64,000 bases of DNA from Salvator merianae (taxonomy: Eukaryota; Chordata; Lepidosauria; Squamata; Teiidae): NCBI GenBank assembly GCA_003586115.2, contig QVOM02000034.1, positions 130,545,936 through 130,609,935 of the forward strand, read 5' to 3'. Below are positions 48,165 through 59,050 of the stretch, in pieces. Under the pieces are notes generated by a model. That model did no database searches. It saw only the letters and a list, made by a program, of their open reading frames with translations, and had not been told where the DNA came from. Numbering within the stretch: position 1 is the first letter of the stretch; each line of letters starts with the position of its first letter. The position numbers were made by a program, and so were the translations under genes.

Positions 48165-48647
48165 TACTTAATATTGCTATCTCACCCTACACTCAAAGAT
48201 CTCAGGGCGGGTCACAACAAAATCAGCATAAAAACAGACTAAATGTGTTTGTTAAAATGGTGACAGTGTCTGCATTGGGAGAGGTTGCTGTTTCCTCAGC
48301 CAAGGGGTGTTTTCACATGTTGCCTAAAGACATATAAAGAAGATGCTTGATGCACCTCAGAGGTGATACTGATCCATAATGTGGGGGATGTGGCCGAGAA
48401 TGATCTCCCGTTCGACCCCCACCCACAACTGCTGAAGATGGTGGCACCGTCAAGAGGACCTAGTCAGCAGATATTAGGGCATGGGCAGGTCTATATGGGA
48501 GGAAGTGTTACTTTAGATATTTAGGGCTCAAGCCATTTAGGGTCTTTTAAGTTAATGTTAATACTTTGAACTGGGCTTGGTAGCAAATAGGCAGTTATTG
48601 CTGTTCTTTTAGGACTGGCATGATGAGCATCCGGCCAGCAGTGCCAG

Positions 48648-49010
48648 TTAGCAATCTAGTGCTGCATCCTGCACCAGCTGCAGCTTCTGAACTGTCTTCA
48701 AGGGCAGTGTGATGTACAGTGCATTATAATAGTCCAATCTGGAAGTTGCCAGAGCATGGATTATTGTGACCCAGATTGTCCCTGTCCAGAAAGGATGTAG
48801 CGGATGAATCATCTGCAACTGGAGGTAGACAGTCCTGGCCGCTGCCTCCACCTGAGTTTCAAGTGTCAGTGCAATGTCCAAGAGCATACTCAGATTATGC
48901 ACCTGTCCCTTCCAGGGCAAAGGAGGCCTCCCTTTTTCATGGACAAGCGGCACTTTAACACACAGCACCTCCATCTTCTCTGAATTTGATTTCAATTTAT
49001 TGTCCCCCAT
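48648..49010 (-). pseudogene. L2 ORF2 fragment (post-polymerase region)
   Basis: An open stretch of about 120 codons reads NKLKSNSEKMEVLCVKV (matching NKLKLNPDKTEILCV of the better copy), LDIALTLETQVEAAARTVYL and [20 protein letters not shown], then ends after LQLVQDAAL. This corresponds to the region just after the catalytic loop through the start of the C-terminal domain. The upstream catalytic segment is degraded. Confidence 0.8.
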
Positions 49011-49224
49011 TTAGCCAATTATGCCTTCAAACACCTGCAAGCACTTCAATTGCCTCTCCTGATTCAGACAGTATGGAAAGATAGAGCTGGATGTCATGTG
49101 CATATTGATGACACTTCACTCCAAAACTCCTAATGACTTCTCCCAGCAGCTTCATATGGATGTTAAAGAGCATGGGAGATAAGACTGACATCTGAGGAAC
49201 CCCCCAAGTGAGTTCTCAGGGCAT

Positions 49225-49705
49225 TGAGCAAAAATATCCCACAGCTACCATCACAGTGCGGTGCCTCCAACTCCCTGTGTGTAGAATATCCTGTTCTAAG
49301 GTGCAATTGAACATGCAGTGTGGACACTGTCCACATTGCGTGGCTCTGTCTATGGAGATCAGCAGCATACTAGAAATTACAATGCAAATGCTGGTATCCT
49401 GTGCTTGATCTTCACAGTGACAGCGGTGAGGAAGTGACTGGCTACCACCATGGTAACTGACAGTGCTGCGCAGCACACAGGCATGATCACACAGGTGCAG
49501 CCGTGCCTTCATAGTGCGAATGCACTTGATTGGAGGCTGGATATCAGCTCCTGGTCAAGCTGTGGACCAGCATTTACTGCTCCACCTCTATCCGTGACTG
49601 GGAGCAGTGATATGCTGCTCCTGACCAAAAAGGCCTCTGCAAAATGTGGAAGCACTTTGCTAGTGAGCATCCCTGATGCTTGCTGGCATAAAGTGTGAAC
49701 AGGCC
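49225..49705. mobile_element. hAT-like MITE inserted in L2
   Basis: This about 480-bp block has no counterpart in the L2 copy at 37.5 kb, while L2 sequence resumes on both sides. Its right end GTGTGAACAGGCC resembles the terminus of the element at 57939-58334, and internal words match 40750-41335 in reverse. The left boundary is blurred. Confidence 0.6.
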
Positions 49706-50079
49706 TCCTAACTCTGTAGACTTTCCAAAACGATACTACAATCAATGGTATCAAAAGCTGGTGAGAGATCCAGGAGAATCAACAGAGTAACATTCCTTCT
49801 GTCTTTCTCCCTGAAAAGGTCAGCAACCAAGGTGACCAAGCCAGTTTCAGGATCATAACCAGATCTAAAATCAGATTGAAATGGGTCTAGATAATCAGCT
49901 TCCTCCAGGCATGTTTGTAGCTGGGCAGCCCTGACTATCTCAAGTACATTGCTCAGGTTTAAGAGGATATATACTACATTCTATAAAAACCGATAGTATT
50001 TTTCACTGGTTACTCATTTTATTTCCACAGGTCTGTGAGGCAGGTTAAACTTCTACTAGTCTCCCACTCTGTTCACAGA

Positions 50080-50259
50080 GGCCCTTTCTGCACTTGACCT
50101 TATTCCAGATTATATCTTGGAATAGAGATCTGCCATTTGCATGCTACTATGAACCATGGCAGGCCCCACCTGGGGCCTGCTGTAATCAGCACTAGTGTGT
50201 GGATAGCAGGTCCCTATTCTGGGATATAGTCCAGAATAAAGCCAAGTGCAGAAAGGGCC
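50080..50259. mobile_element. palindromic hAT-like MITE (GGCCCTTTCTGCACTT family), copy 2
   Basis: 180 bases with perfect terminal inverted repeats, nearly identical to 32922-33103 along the whole length (roughly nine in ten bases by eye). This indicates relatively recent spread of the family. Confidence 0.8.
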
Positions 50260-51136
50260 AGGGTTTCTATCATTTCACTTGCTCCCCAGTGCTCCAGAAT
50301 TTGGTGGCTATGCATTTCCCCTCTCATACAAGAATGCACATCTTCCTCCTAGAAGTGGGGCTGGTCTTCTTCCACTCAACACCACCCCTGAGTTTTACTA
50401 TGGAGAAGACCCCAGGGTTCCTACATCTTTAATAGCTACAAAGAGGAAGGTTTAGTCAATGGCTGATGACTAGGACATGGTGCGGCTTGCCATTGCTTTC
50501 TTTGGAGAGGAACTGAATACTGAACTTGGGACCTTCTGCATGTGGCACAGAAGAGGAGATTATAGCAAACATTGCTAGCATCACAAGGTAGCTCCCTGAA
50601 ATTCCTTCATCTTCTACTTTGCTAGGACAGGTACAGGAGCTTTGGCCTCTTTTCAGCTTGACAACCCTACACCCACTTTGTGTCTTTATGCTGTAGTGTT
50701 GGATCAGATCCCATGTTGGTAGGGCTCTATTATTTGTCCTATTTTCTAGAAGGGCTTGATTTGTTGGTTGTAAGCATAAGTCATTTAATTTCAAACAGCA
50801 GTTGTCATTGGTTTAGTGTACAGGTGGGCAACCACGTACCTGGCAAGGTGGCTTCTGAGGTGCCACAGAAGAGAGGCTTATGTGATTGCTGCCGAAAAAG
50901 ACACTTCCTCTTTTCGGTGGCGGATGGAAGGGCCTCCATTCAGGGTGTAAAATCACACCATGTAGCAATGGCACTTCTGTCAGCGATTGTGCCCAGAAAT
51001 GGGACAGTGCAATCACCACAAATTGCCTACTGCCACCGTGCATGGAGAAGTGACAGCAATGGGTGCTTTCTCGGGTGATATGGGCATTTCCAACAGCAAG
51101 TGGAGACATGGCCTACACTCTTGTAGCAGCTCGAAG
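50260..51136. other. unassigned sequence
   Basis: No gene was recognised. The part at 50820-51080 is GC-richer and contains chance open frames without domains; it may be an old transposon. Confidence 0.3.
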
Positions 51137-51154
51137 CAGTATCTTTTATATTCT

Positions 51155-51351
51155 TTTTTTAAAACTATATTTTTTAATTGATTTTTGCACAAGAAAAACA
51201 ATACAAAACAAGAACACAACAAAACTAAACCCCATAACAAAAATACAACGAAACTAAGTACATCTCATTACATAAACAGAATTAACACAATGAATAAGCA
51301 GAAGAGAGCCAAGCTCTCTTGTGTACACCTCGTACACCCATTCAGTTGTAT
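51155..51351 (-). mobile_element. severely truncated L1 3' end with 18-bp target duplication
   Basis: CAGTRTCTTTTATATTCT occurs at 51137-51154 (R = A) and 51352-51369 (R = G), one mismatch in 18. The bracketed 197 bases begin on the plus strand with a T-rich stretch, followed by an A/C-rich 3' UTR like that at 37.25 kb. This is L1-style target-primed insertion. Confidence 0.75.
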
Positions 51352-51934
51352 CAGTGTCTTTTATATTCTACTCTGTATTTAGAACACTGGTACAGGAAGT
51401 GTCTTTTCATGTTTTTTTTTAAGTATTATTAATTACATTTCTAGTCACTCTTTCTTCAGAGTTGAAGGCAATCAAAGTCATTCTTCACCTTATACAATGC
51501 TGTGAGATAGCTGAGGAAAGAGAAAGCGCTGGCTCAGGGTCACCCGCTGACTTTTGTGAGTGCGTAGAAATTTGGATGCAAGACTCCTACATCTAGCCCC
51601 ATGGCTCCTTGAGTCCCAAGGGAGGCACCTAGGGCGGATGTTTCTGCAGAAGTGTCCTCCTGCTGCATTACTGGAGCTTCCGTGCATCCACTTTGATATG
51701 CAGAGACACCTGAAAAAGCAACTGCTGTGGAAGAGCTATTTCATGCCCTGGGTTGCCTCACACGGGCACTACACACTTCAGTAGGCACTTTCGCCACCAA
51801 AAATGGAAACACAATACCCAGGCCTGTTCCTTCAGGTGTTCGCAGCAGTAAGTGGAGATAGGAGCTTAATTCGCCATTGGAATGTGTGCACTCTGACAGC
51901 GTAGAGATTGTTTTGGAATCATTATTGGATATTA

Positions 51935-52080
51935 CCGACTCCTGGTTGACTGCATGGGCGCCTCCATGGCACCTCTATACTGCTTTCTTGGCAGAGATAC
52001 AGAAGTGGTTTGTCATTGCCTAGTTCCGGGGAAAGGCTGGGGACTGAACTTGTAACCCTCTGCTTTCCAGGCAGTAAAGA
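51935..52080 (-). mobile_element. tRNA-derived SINE, antisense
   Basis: The reverse complement matches the SINE at 29816: CTGCCTGGAAAGCAGAGGGT, GGCAATGACAAACCACTTCT, TCTGCCAAGAAAGCAGTATA and a GGAGGCGCCCATGCAGTCAA block. Box B is degenerate and box A is absent. Confidence 0.7.
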
Positions 52081-52390
52081 AATAACAATCTTAAAACTAG
52101 AAAACAATATCCTGGTCAGTGCTTACATTTTTGATATCTTCCTGTTATGCTTCTAAATATATATGATATTATAGTAGACTGAAGAGGGGAAAATTTAATT
52201 CGTCATAGCTAGAAAAGGCTGTGGGAACAGTCCTGCTATAGTTCACACAAAACAGCTCCATGGCAGAAAAGATACAGATCTGAAGAGGCCTATGCAGCTC
52301 TCTGTGAGAACAACTCAGGCCACTTAGGCCAGGGGTTTGGGAGGATTGGGAATGCACCGAACAGGTTTGCTAAAAGTCCACTTGTTGGAG

Positions 52391-52680
52391 TCTTTGGCCC
52401 TTTCTGCATGGGCTGGTATATTGGCCCATGGAGCATGTCAGGTCTCTGCCTTTTGCACACTGGTGCAGAATAGCAGAGGTCCTACCCCCTGGTAGAGCAG
52501 CCTGCTTGCATTGGACTAGACCATGGAGTGGGATACAGTGCCTAAATGGGACGGTATACCACTCCACTGGTGGACCCATTAAAAGTAGTCCACCGGTGGA
52601 CCATTGACAGTATACCAGTTCCCAAAGAGTGTTCAGACAGCATGCCCTATGGACTGGTATACCAGACTTGGCCCTTTTTT
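52391..52680. repeat. composite of short inverted repeats, possible MITE
   Basis: It begins with GGCCCTTTCTGCATGGGCTG, the start of the GGCCCTTTCTGCACTT family. It contains the palindromes GGTATACC (twice) and GTCCACCGGTGGAC, plus inverted GGTATACCACTCCAC and GTGGACC...GTATACC blocks. GGCCCTTTTTT closes the right side in direct, not inverted, orientation. Structure unresolved. Confidence 0.4.
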
Positions 52681-53447
52681 AGCCAGGCACCTGAAAGCAA
52701 TGCCAGAAACTCACCACTCCTGGATGTGTGACCAAAACAGCCCTGGCTGGCAACTTCAAAGCCTTCAGAGCTGGGTCCTGATGAGTTGTTCACAATGCAG
52801 ACAGCTATTGGAGCTGGGACAGCATGGTGCAGGGTAGCCCACTCCTTTCTTTCCTGTCTTTTCTTTTCCTGGTGGCAGCTACATCTCCCTCACTACTAAG
52901 TCTCTTATATTTTGCCTGTTGGTATAATAGTAATGTAGGGCAACTTGCTTGATTATTGACATTAGCTGGTCTTCCCTAATATTGCTCCTTGCTTCTCTCA
53001 TCCCCCTTTTAAGTACTTACTGACAGTCTCTCCTTATTGTACACACTCAAGGCAGTGGGGTACATGCACCATGTAGATGCTACTCACAAGAACACATGCC
53101 TTTAAACAACGGAGTCATTCAGTTGGGAAACACTTAGGAAGTTGAAGTTCTAGATGCAAGTGTTATGAAGGCATGTTGTGCAGAAACAAACAAAAACTCA
53201 CACAAGCCATCCCTGCTTTATGTGTTTGCTGCAGGAACTGTCTTGCAGGAGTTCTAAAGTATGGAGCTCCTGAAATTTTCCCCTTCAATGAAACAATTAG
53301 AGGGGCAGGTCCCCTTTCCATCTCCCTCTCAAACATATATAGTGAGCCTTCAGAGAACAACACCTGAGACATTGCTGCAACTGATTGCTAATTTCCAATG
53401 TCTTATAGCTATATAAAACTTTGAAAAGACACAACATGGCAAGCTAA

Positions 53448-53906
53448 GGATCTTTCTGTACTTACCAGTAGTCCAGATCTATGGGCCTCCTTCTGCATGT
53501 TAGTGCAGTTTAAGGGGCATTCCGCCTTCTGATAGTACACTCTGTCTGCACAAGACTAAATGGAGTTTGGACCAGGAGGCCCAAAGTAGAGTCCTGATCA
53601 GGTCTAGATCTAGTCCACCAGTTTATCACAGAGGACCTATTTCAATGATGTAACAAGGCACAAGACTGAAATGGGTCCTCCAGGGGGTCTGAGGCCAGGG
53701 ATGTTCCTTCCTGGCTGTGGGGACTTTTGGAAGTCAGCTCTGAAGCTCACACAAGCTTCAGGGCCAAGGCAGGGGCTAGATTGGAACAACTGTTCCAATG
53801 CAGGCAGCCTTGTCCTGCTCTAGAGGAATCTGACCCTGCTTTGGAACAGCTCACTTGATCTGGACTAGCTGATCCAGATCACTGTCAGGTAAGTGCAGAA
53901 AGGGCC
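53448..53906. mobile_element. longer hAT-like element, GGCCCTTTCTGCACTT ends
   Basis: The left end AGGATCTTTCTGTACTTACC and right end GGTAAGTGCAGAAAGGGCCT are inverted repeats with a few changes. AGTCCAGATC near the left has opposed partners near 53860. At about 459 bp it is 2.5 times longer than the 180-bp copies, so it may be a relative with more of the parent element. There is no transposase frame. Confidence 0.55.
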
Positions 53907-54117
53907 TAAGTTCCACCGAGTTCTGTGGGATAGGATATTTACTCCGAGGTTAAGTCATACTCTTTCACTGAAAGTAGGCTACATCTTCATATTAAATTTA
54001 GGATGCCTCCTGATGTGAGACAAAACACACAATCATCTTAGTACTACACTGAGAATCCAGACATATCTGAAGCGTTCCCAGTATAGTGCCAATTGCAATG
54101 TGAAAAAAGCACCTTGC

Positions 54118-54149
54118 TGGGAAATCCAGCAATGGTGCTGGATTTCCCA
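54118..54149. repeat. perfect 14-bp-arm hairpin
   Basis: The arms TGGGAAATCCAGCA and TGCTGGATTTCCCA enclose ATGG. It lies in a segment (54045-54165) that also contains GTTCCCAGTATAGTGCC, similar to the MITE at 58905-59050. Confidence 0.8.
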
Positions 54150-54199
54150 AAATAGTGTATGAAAAATAACGACAGAAAGGTGGTGGGCATTTGGCTGGC

Positions 54200-57100
54200 T
54201 TCTGGAACCCCCTCTTGGGCTAATCACATATACTGCTCACCAGATACGCAGGTAAGCAGGGGTTTGCTGCTCCTGTCTGGTGGGACCCAGCAAGAGGCAA
54301 TCACGGGATCTTCTTTCAATTGCACGCTGCCTCTTGCCACCTGCGAGCAGCCCTTGTGTGAGATGGAGTTTCTTCTGTCTGGGCAGCAGGGGCTGGCACT
54401 TGTGAGTGCAAATGGAAACACTTCCCCATGCCGTGTGCCAGTTTTCAGGCTTTGAAGTCCACATGGTACCAGCAAATCTTCCTCTGATCACACCCATTTT
54501 GAAGTAGCACACAGCACGGGGGGGGGGAATTGTGCCAGCCACCCCTTCATGACACACCCTCATTGCCTGTTCCAATTAAAGGTCTGTTCAAACTATGTTC
54601 TCCAAATCATGGAATTTAAGCCCTGAAGGTGACTGTTTGACTGTCACTCCTCTGGGATCATGGTGATGGGGGCAAGAGCCCTCCAAGCTGTGGTTGGTGA
54701 AATGGTAGCCTGACAACCAGCTGATAGGCTGTCAGTGAAATGTGCTGCAACTTGAAAGACATTCCCCACCAAAGCATAATGTATCTGAGCAGCAGGGCTT
54801 CAGGATGCACCAATTGCCTTGCGGCTCCATTTGTGCATGATTTTATAGGAAGGTTTATGGGACTGTGGAAAGAATGTCCACATTTCCTCTCTAAACTGCC
54901 ACTGCATCTTTCCTGCGTGAATATGAATATGCTTGAAATAACTACTGAACCCTAGCTGCAACTGTTTTTATGGATTTTAAGGGTTTCAGTTTAGGCTTAT
55001 ACTGAACTCTATTTAATAATAATAATTAAAAAAAACCACTTAGAGAGGCCCAGGACTGTCAGGTGCCTCACTCAGTAATACCTGTCTCTCTACAGCACCT
55101 AGAACCTACTTTGGAGCAGTCTAAGCACTGCATAACAGCTGTGGGGAACCCATCTCTCTGCATTATTCCAGTCTTTTGGGCAAGGCCACAACACATTTGT
55201 GTGTGACATCTACAGAGAGGCTCTGTTGTTGGTAGTGGTGCTCCAAAGCTTCTTTTGGAATGCACACACTAATGAATATTATTGGATAAACATTATGTGT
55301 TTGACTGGGAGAAATAATGATGAATTTCAGAAAGCTCAGACTTCTGACAATTACAGTGTGCTACAGCAATAGCTATTTTGTGATATATAAATTTCAGTCT
55401 CTTAAAATTTTCTGCTAGAAATATATTTGAACTTTTTTCCAAATAAGGAATTGAAAACTGGCAACCAAGTTCAGAATCATGTGGTTGAAAGAACTAAATA
55501 AAAAAAGTCCTTCATTCTGTCACTCTGCCCACCAACATTTGGACAGTCTTAACACTGTACATTATTAAGGACTTACGCATGAGGAATAGCTCACAAACTC
55601 TTCTATTAATGTCACACACTTAATATATATAGGGATCTATTTTTTTAACCTTAAGAAAAGAAAACAGATATATATGTTCACAAGTTCCACACTTGTGTCA
55701 CTAACAACAGCCAATTGAAAAGAAAAAAAAAACTTTTGTTTTGGGGCCTGAAAAACTTCTAGTGTGTGAAACTTTGGCAGAAAGCATTACACAGGAGCCA
55801 TATCACAGAAAAAGCTGTTACCTGGGAAACTAGGGATAATATATAACTATGCATAAGGCAGATTTTGGCAAGTATAGGTTTGCTCACACAAACCCCTCCC
55901 CTTGAGCAGTGTGACAAGCTAAGCTGCCAAAATCCTGATGGAGCCACGAAATGGACAGCATCCCAGTTCTATAGCTGTTCTTAACGGTAGCTTGAAAGCA
56001 GACACTTAGCAGGTATGAGTAAATCTCCAAGCCATGACAATTTTTATCTGCTGCTTTCCGGAGATCAAGCTGCTGTTATGGATGCATGAATAAGTCAGGT
56101 CATTGTTCCCTGGTCAATAGGCAATCGTCCTGAAACCAAGAACACATGCTGCCAATTTTCTCTCATTAGGAGAATCCACTTCGGGAGCGACTGTGAAGAT
56201 ATCCAGCAATTCTCTTACGCTGTGTTTTTATTACGACTCCTCATAAATGAAGGAAAGAACGAGACCATGATAGATAGTGTGGCTCTGCACCTTGGAAGCT
56301 AGGGAGGCAGGGAATTCTAGCAGACACATCTATTCTGCATAGCAAACTGTACCTACAAAAATTCTCACTGTTTTATTTGTGCCGGCTCTATTGCATCCAG
56401 CTACTCTAGGGAAAAAAGCAACTTTATTCAAAGTTGCATACTTCTCCTGTTTCTGACCCACACATCCATTTTAATCTTTGGCCACGGGCATGGGTTTGCG
56501 TTCTTGCAAGTGGGAACAATTCAGGGTGAGGTGAGGGCAAAGAAGGGCAGGGCAAGGGGCAGGATGCAAATATAGAGCAGGCTGCTGTGAAAAGATTCAG
56601 GCAGGGCAGGGAAATGTGAAAGGGCAGTGGTGCTGGACATGATTGATTGGGGTTGAACTACAGGACAGCTGTGGGGAAACAGAAGACATGGGAGGATGTG
56701 TGGCGTTGCCTTATTGGCCCACAGAATGAAGGGCAGCTGGTCAGGGTTTGGAGAGGAGCTGAGGGCAAGGATGAAGGGATCAAAAAAGGGGAGCTGGGGC
56801 AATATATGGGGAACAGGAGACAAAAGCAGTAAGGAGAAAAAGAGAAAGGACAACCAAGAACACCATCACATTACAGGCAAAGCAAGAAAGGTTAAGAGCC
56901 TTAGTAGGAAATACAGTATAATGACTCAGAAGAATGGCAACATTTCTGTATATGCATGGTGGTAGCATGAGATGGAGTTTGTTAATATTTATAGACACAG
57001 GCACGTCAAAATTGTATTCTGTGATCCTATAAGGATAGCAAATGGGTACTCATCCTTTTCTAGAAAAAGGTAGTAATTGGTTTCCTTTTTGAAAAAATTA

Positions 57101-57520
57101 TTAGCAAAGACCTGTACGACATTAGGGTGAAGGTGAGAAAAACTATGTAGCAATTCAGTCCCCAGTGTTTCAAAGCAGGGAAGTTGCAGTAGTGAATGAG
57201 GAAAGCAATGCAGGGATTTCTGATAGTCCTCAAAGGAAATTTCATAATGGAGCTAGTGAAATTAAAGACATAGGTTGGCTAAGAGAATTTGGACATGTTC
57301 TTTTTTTGGACTTCAGTTCCTATACCATTAGCCACAGTGGCAATGGCTAAGAATCTGGGTCATAGGGAAAGCTCTCCAAATTTAATAGAGTCTCAGTCTG
57401 GAGAAACCAGGGTTCAGGTGTTCATTTAGCCATGGAGTTCATGGGTGGACCCTAGATCTCCCCCTACAGCTTGGTCTAATCTTTCCTATAAGTTTGTTGT
57501 GAGGAGGAGGAGAGGAGAGA
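54200..57520. other. unassigned AT-rich sequence
   Basis: No gene or clear repeat was seen over about 3.3 kb. Confidence 0.4.
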
Positions 57521-57524
57521 GAAT

Positions 57525-57704
57525 GGCCCTTTCTGCACTTGGCCTTATTGTGGATTATATCCCAGAATAGGGACCTGCTATGCACATGCTAGTGCAAACT
57601 ATGAAACGTCTTGCCCAGGGTCTACCATAGTCTGCACTAGCATGCAGACGGCACGTCCCTATTCTGTGATATAATCTGGAATATGTCCAAGTGCAGAAAG
57701 GGCC
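57525..57704. mobile_element. palindromic hAT-like MITE (GGCCCTTTCTGCACTT family), copy 3
   Basis: Same length (180 bases) and same perfect ends as copies 1 and 2, but the inside has diverged more. Complementary interior arms (GCATGCTAG-type words) are still recognisable. Confidence 0.75.
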
Positions 57705-57938
57705 CTTGTCTCTCATTTTGCTTGGGAGCCCTATCTCTGTGCAAGTTAGCCTGCATTTACCAGTTCTATCGGTGCTTCGTGCCACCCTGCAGACTCCATA
57801 ATGTAGATGAACATAGGTGAACCTGGAAGCCCATTAGAAGTGGGTTAGCCCACCCAACTGAGTGGCTGTTTCTGTCAGTTTGGCACACCCAGAGCTCAGG
57901 GATTTGACATCTAGAGATCATATGAAGAAGTCTATGAA

Positions 57939-58334
57939 GGGCCTGTTTGCACTTTACCGCGTACAATGGTAGAATTCTATCATTCCAAGCTGGAACAGAC
58001 CCAGTGGTGTGGCAGCCATCTGCAGTGTGAGGGCTGAAACAGCCCCATGTCAGGCTTCCACACTCACAGTGTGGATGCAAGTGGCCATGGAAATGTCTAG
58101 CTGCTGCCATATGTGGCCTCACAATATTCGCACCTGGAAGCAGGTGTAAACACTGCTGTCCAGGAGCAGTCTAGTTGCTCCTGGTCAAGCTGTGTACAGC
58201 AATTTAGCTGTCTACAGCTAGTAGTGTTCATGAGCATCTGCAGATATTCCAGATGTTGGGGCTGCCACAGAGTGAGGATGTACTGTGCTACTGAGCATGT
58301 AGACTCCCACCAGCATTTCAGTGAAAACAGGCCC
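57939..58334. mobile_element. hAT-like MITE (GGGCCTGTTTGCACT family)
   Basis: The ends GGGCCTGTTTGCACT and AGTGAAAACAGGCCC are inverted repeats, differing at one position. Flanking octamers TCTATGAA and TCAATGTT agree at five of eight positions, a possible eroded 8-bp target duplication. It is about 396 bp and non-coding, and is the best-bounded copy of the family at 40750 and 49225. Confidence 0.65.
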
Positions 58335-58904
58335 TCAATGTTAAGAGATGTGGACACACAGTGATAATATCTGTATGTGAATATGTTATCAGATCTCTTC
58401 AGAAGGCAAAATAGGAGACCATTTTTATGTGGAACCAGAAATAGGGTGACCTGGAGCATTTGCCACAATCATGTCAGATTCTCCTCCAGTAAAGTTCATT
58501 ACAGATCATGGCCCAATCCAAAACACATAATAAGTTGCTATACTGTACTACTTGAAATATAGATAGCAAAGCAGATGCTTGGTTTCCCCACCCCTCTCTT
58601 CTTTTTAAGCAATTTGTTGCACACATGAGAAAACAAGATTTCTTCCTGACATCTTGAGAAGAAAGCAAGATTTCTTCCTGGCCCACCACTTTTAAACAGG
58701 CAGCATTTTTCTAGTGTTTTTCAAACCTCCCACATAGAAAAAAACAAACAAGCTAAGTTGAACTCTCTAGCAATAGGTTCATCATGTGGAGCTGCGATGC
58801 ACAAAGATTACTCTCCAAAAGAACAGTTTACACCCACAGGTTCACAAAGAAGACCTACCTAAGCAATGCTGGAACCATAATGTAGTTCAGTTTCAATTCT
58901 GCTA

Positions 58905-59050
58905 TTGGGTGCCTCCAGATGCAGGCTAAAACTCATGGTGCTCCTGGGACTATGTTGGGAATGCCACATGTAATTGTGGCATTCCCAATATAGTGCTGGG
59001 ATATCGAAGTGATATCGTGTAATATCACTATTATGAGACATCTGGCAACA
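58905..59050. mobile_element. palindromic MITE with 20-bp central arms
   Basis: The central arms at 58949-58968 and 58975-58994 are 20 bases with one mismatch. Outer words CCTCCAGATG and CATCTGGCAAC are also opposed. It is non-coding. Confidence 0.6.

Larger units (their letters stand above)
48165..49985 (-). mobile_element. second L2-clade LINE copy, interrupted by a MITE
   Basis: Sequence from 48420 to about 49225 and from 49706 to 49965 follows the L2 copy at 37.54-38.66 kb in order and orientation. A LINE 3'-UTR-like segment (48165-48260, with TCTCAGGGCGGGTCACAAC) precedes it. The missing stretch between is replaced by an unrelated insert at about 49225-49705. Numerous stops and shifts make it more decayed than the copy at 37.5 kb. 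Confidence 0.75.
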
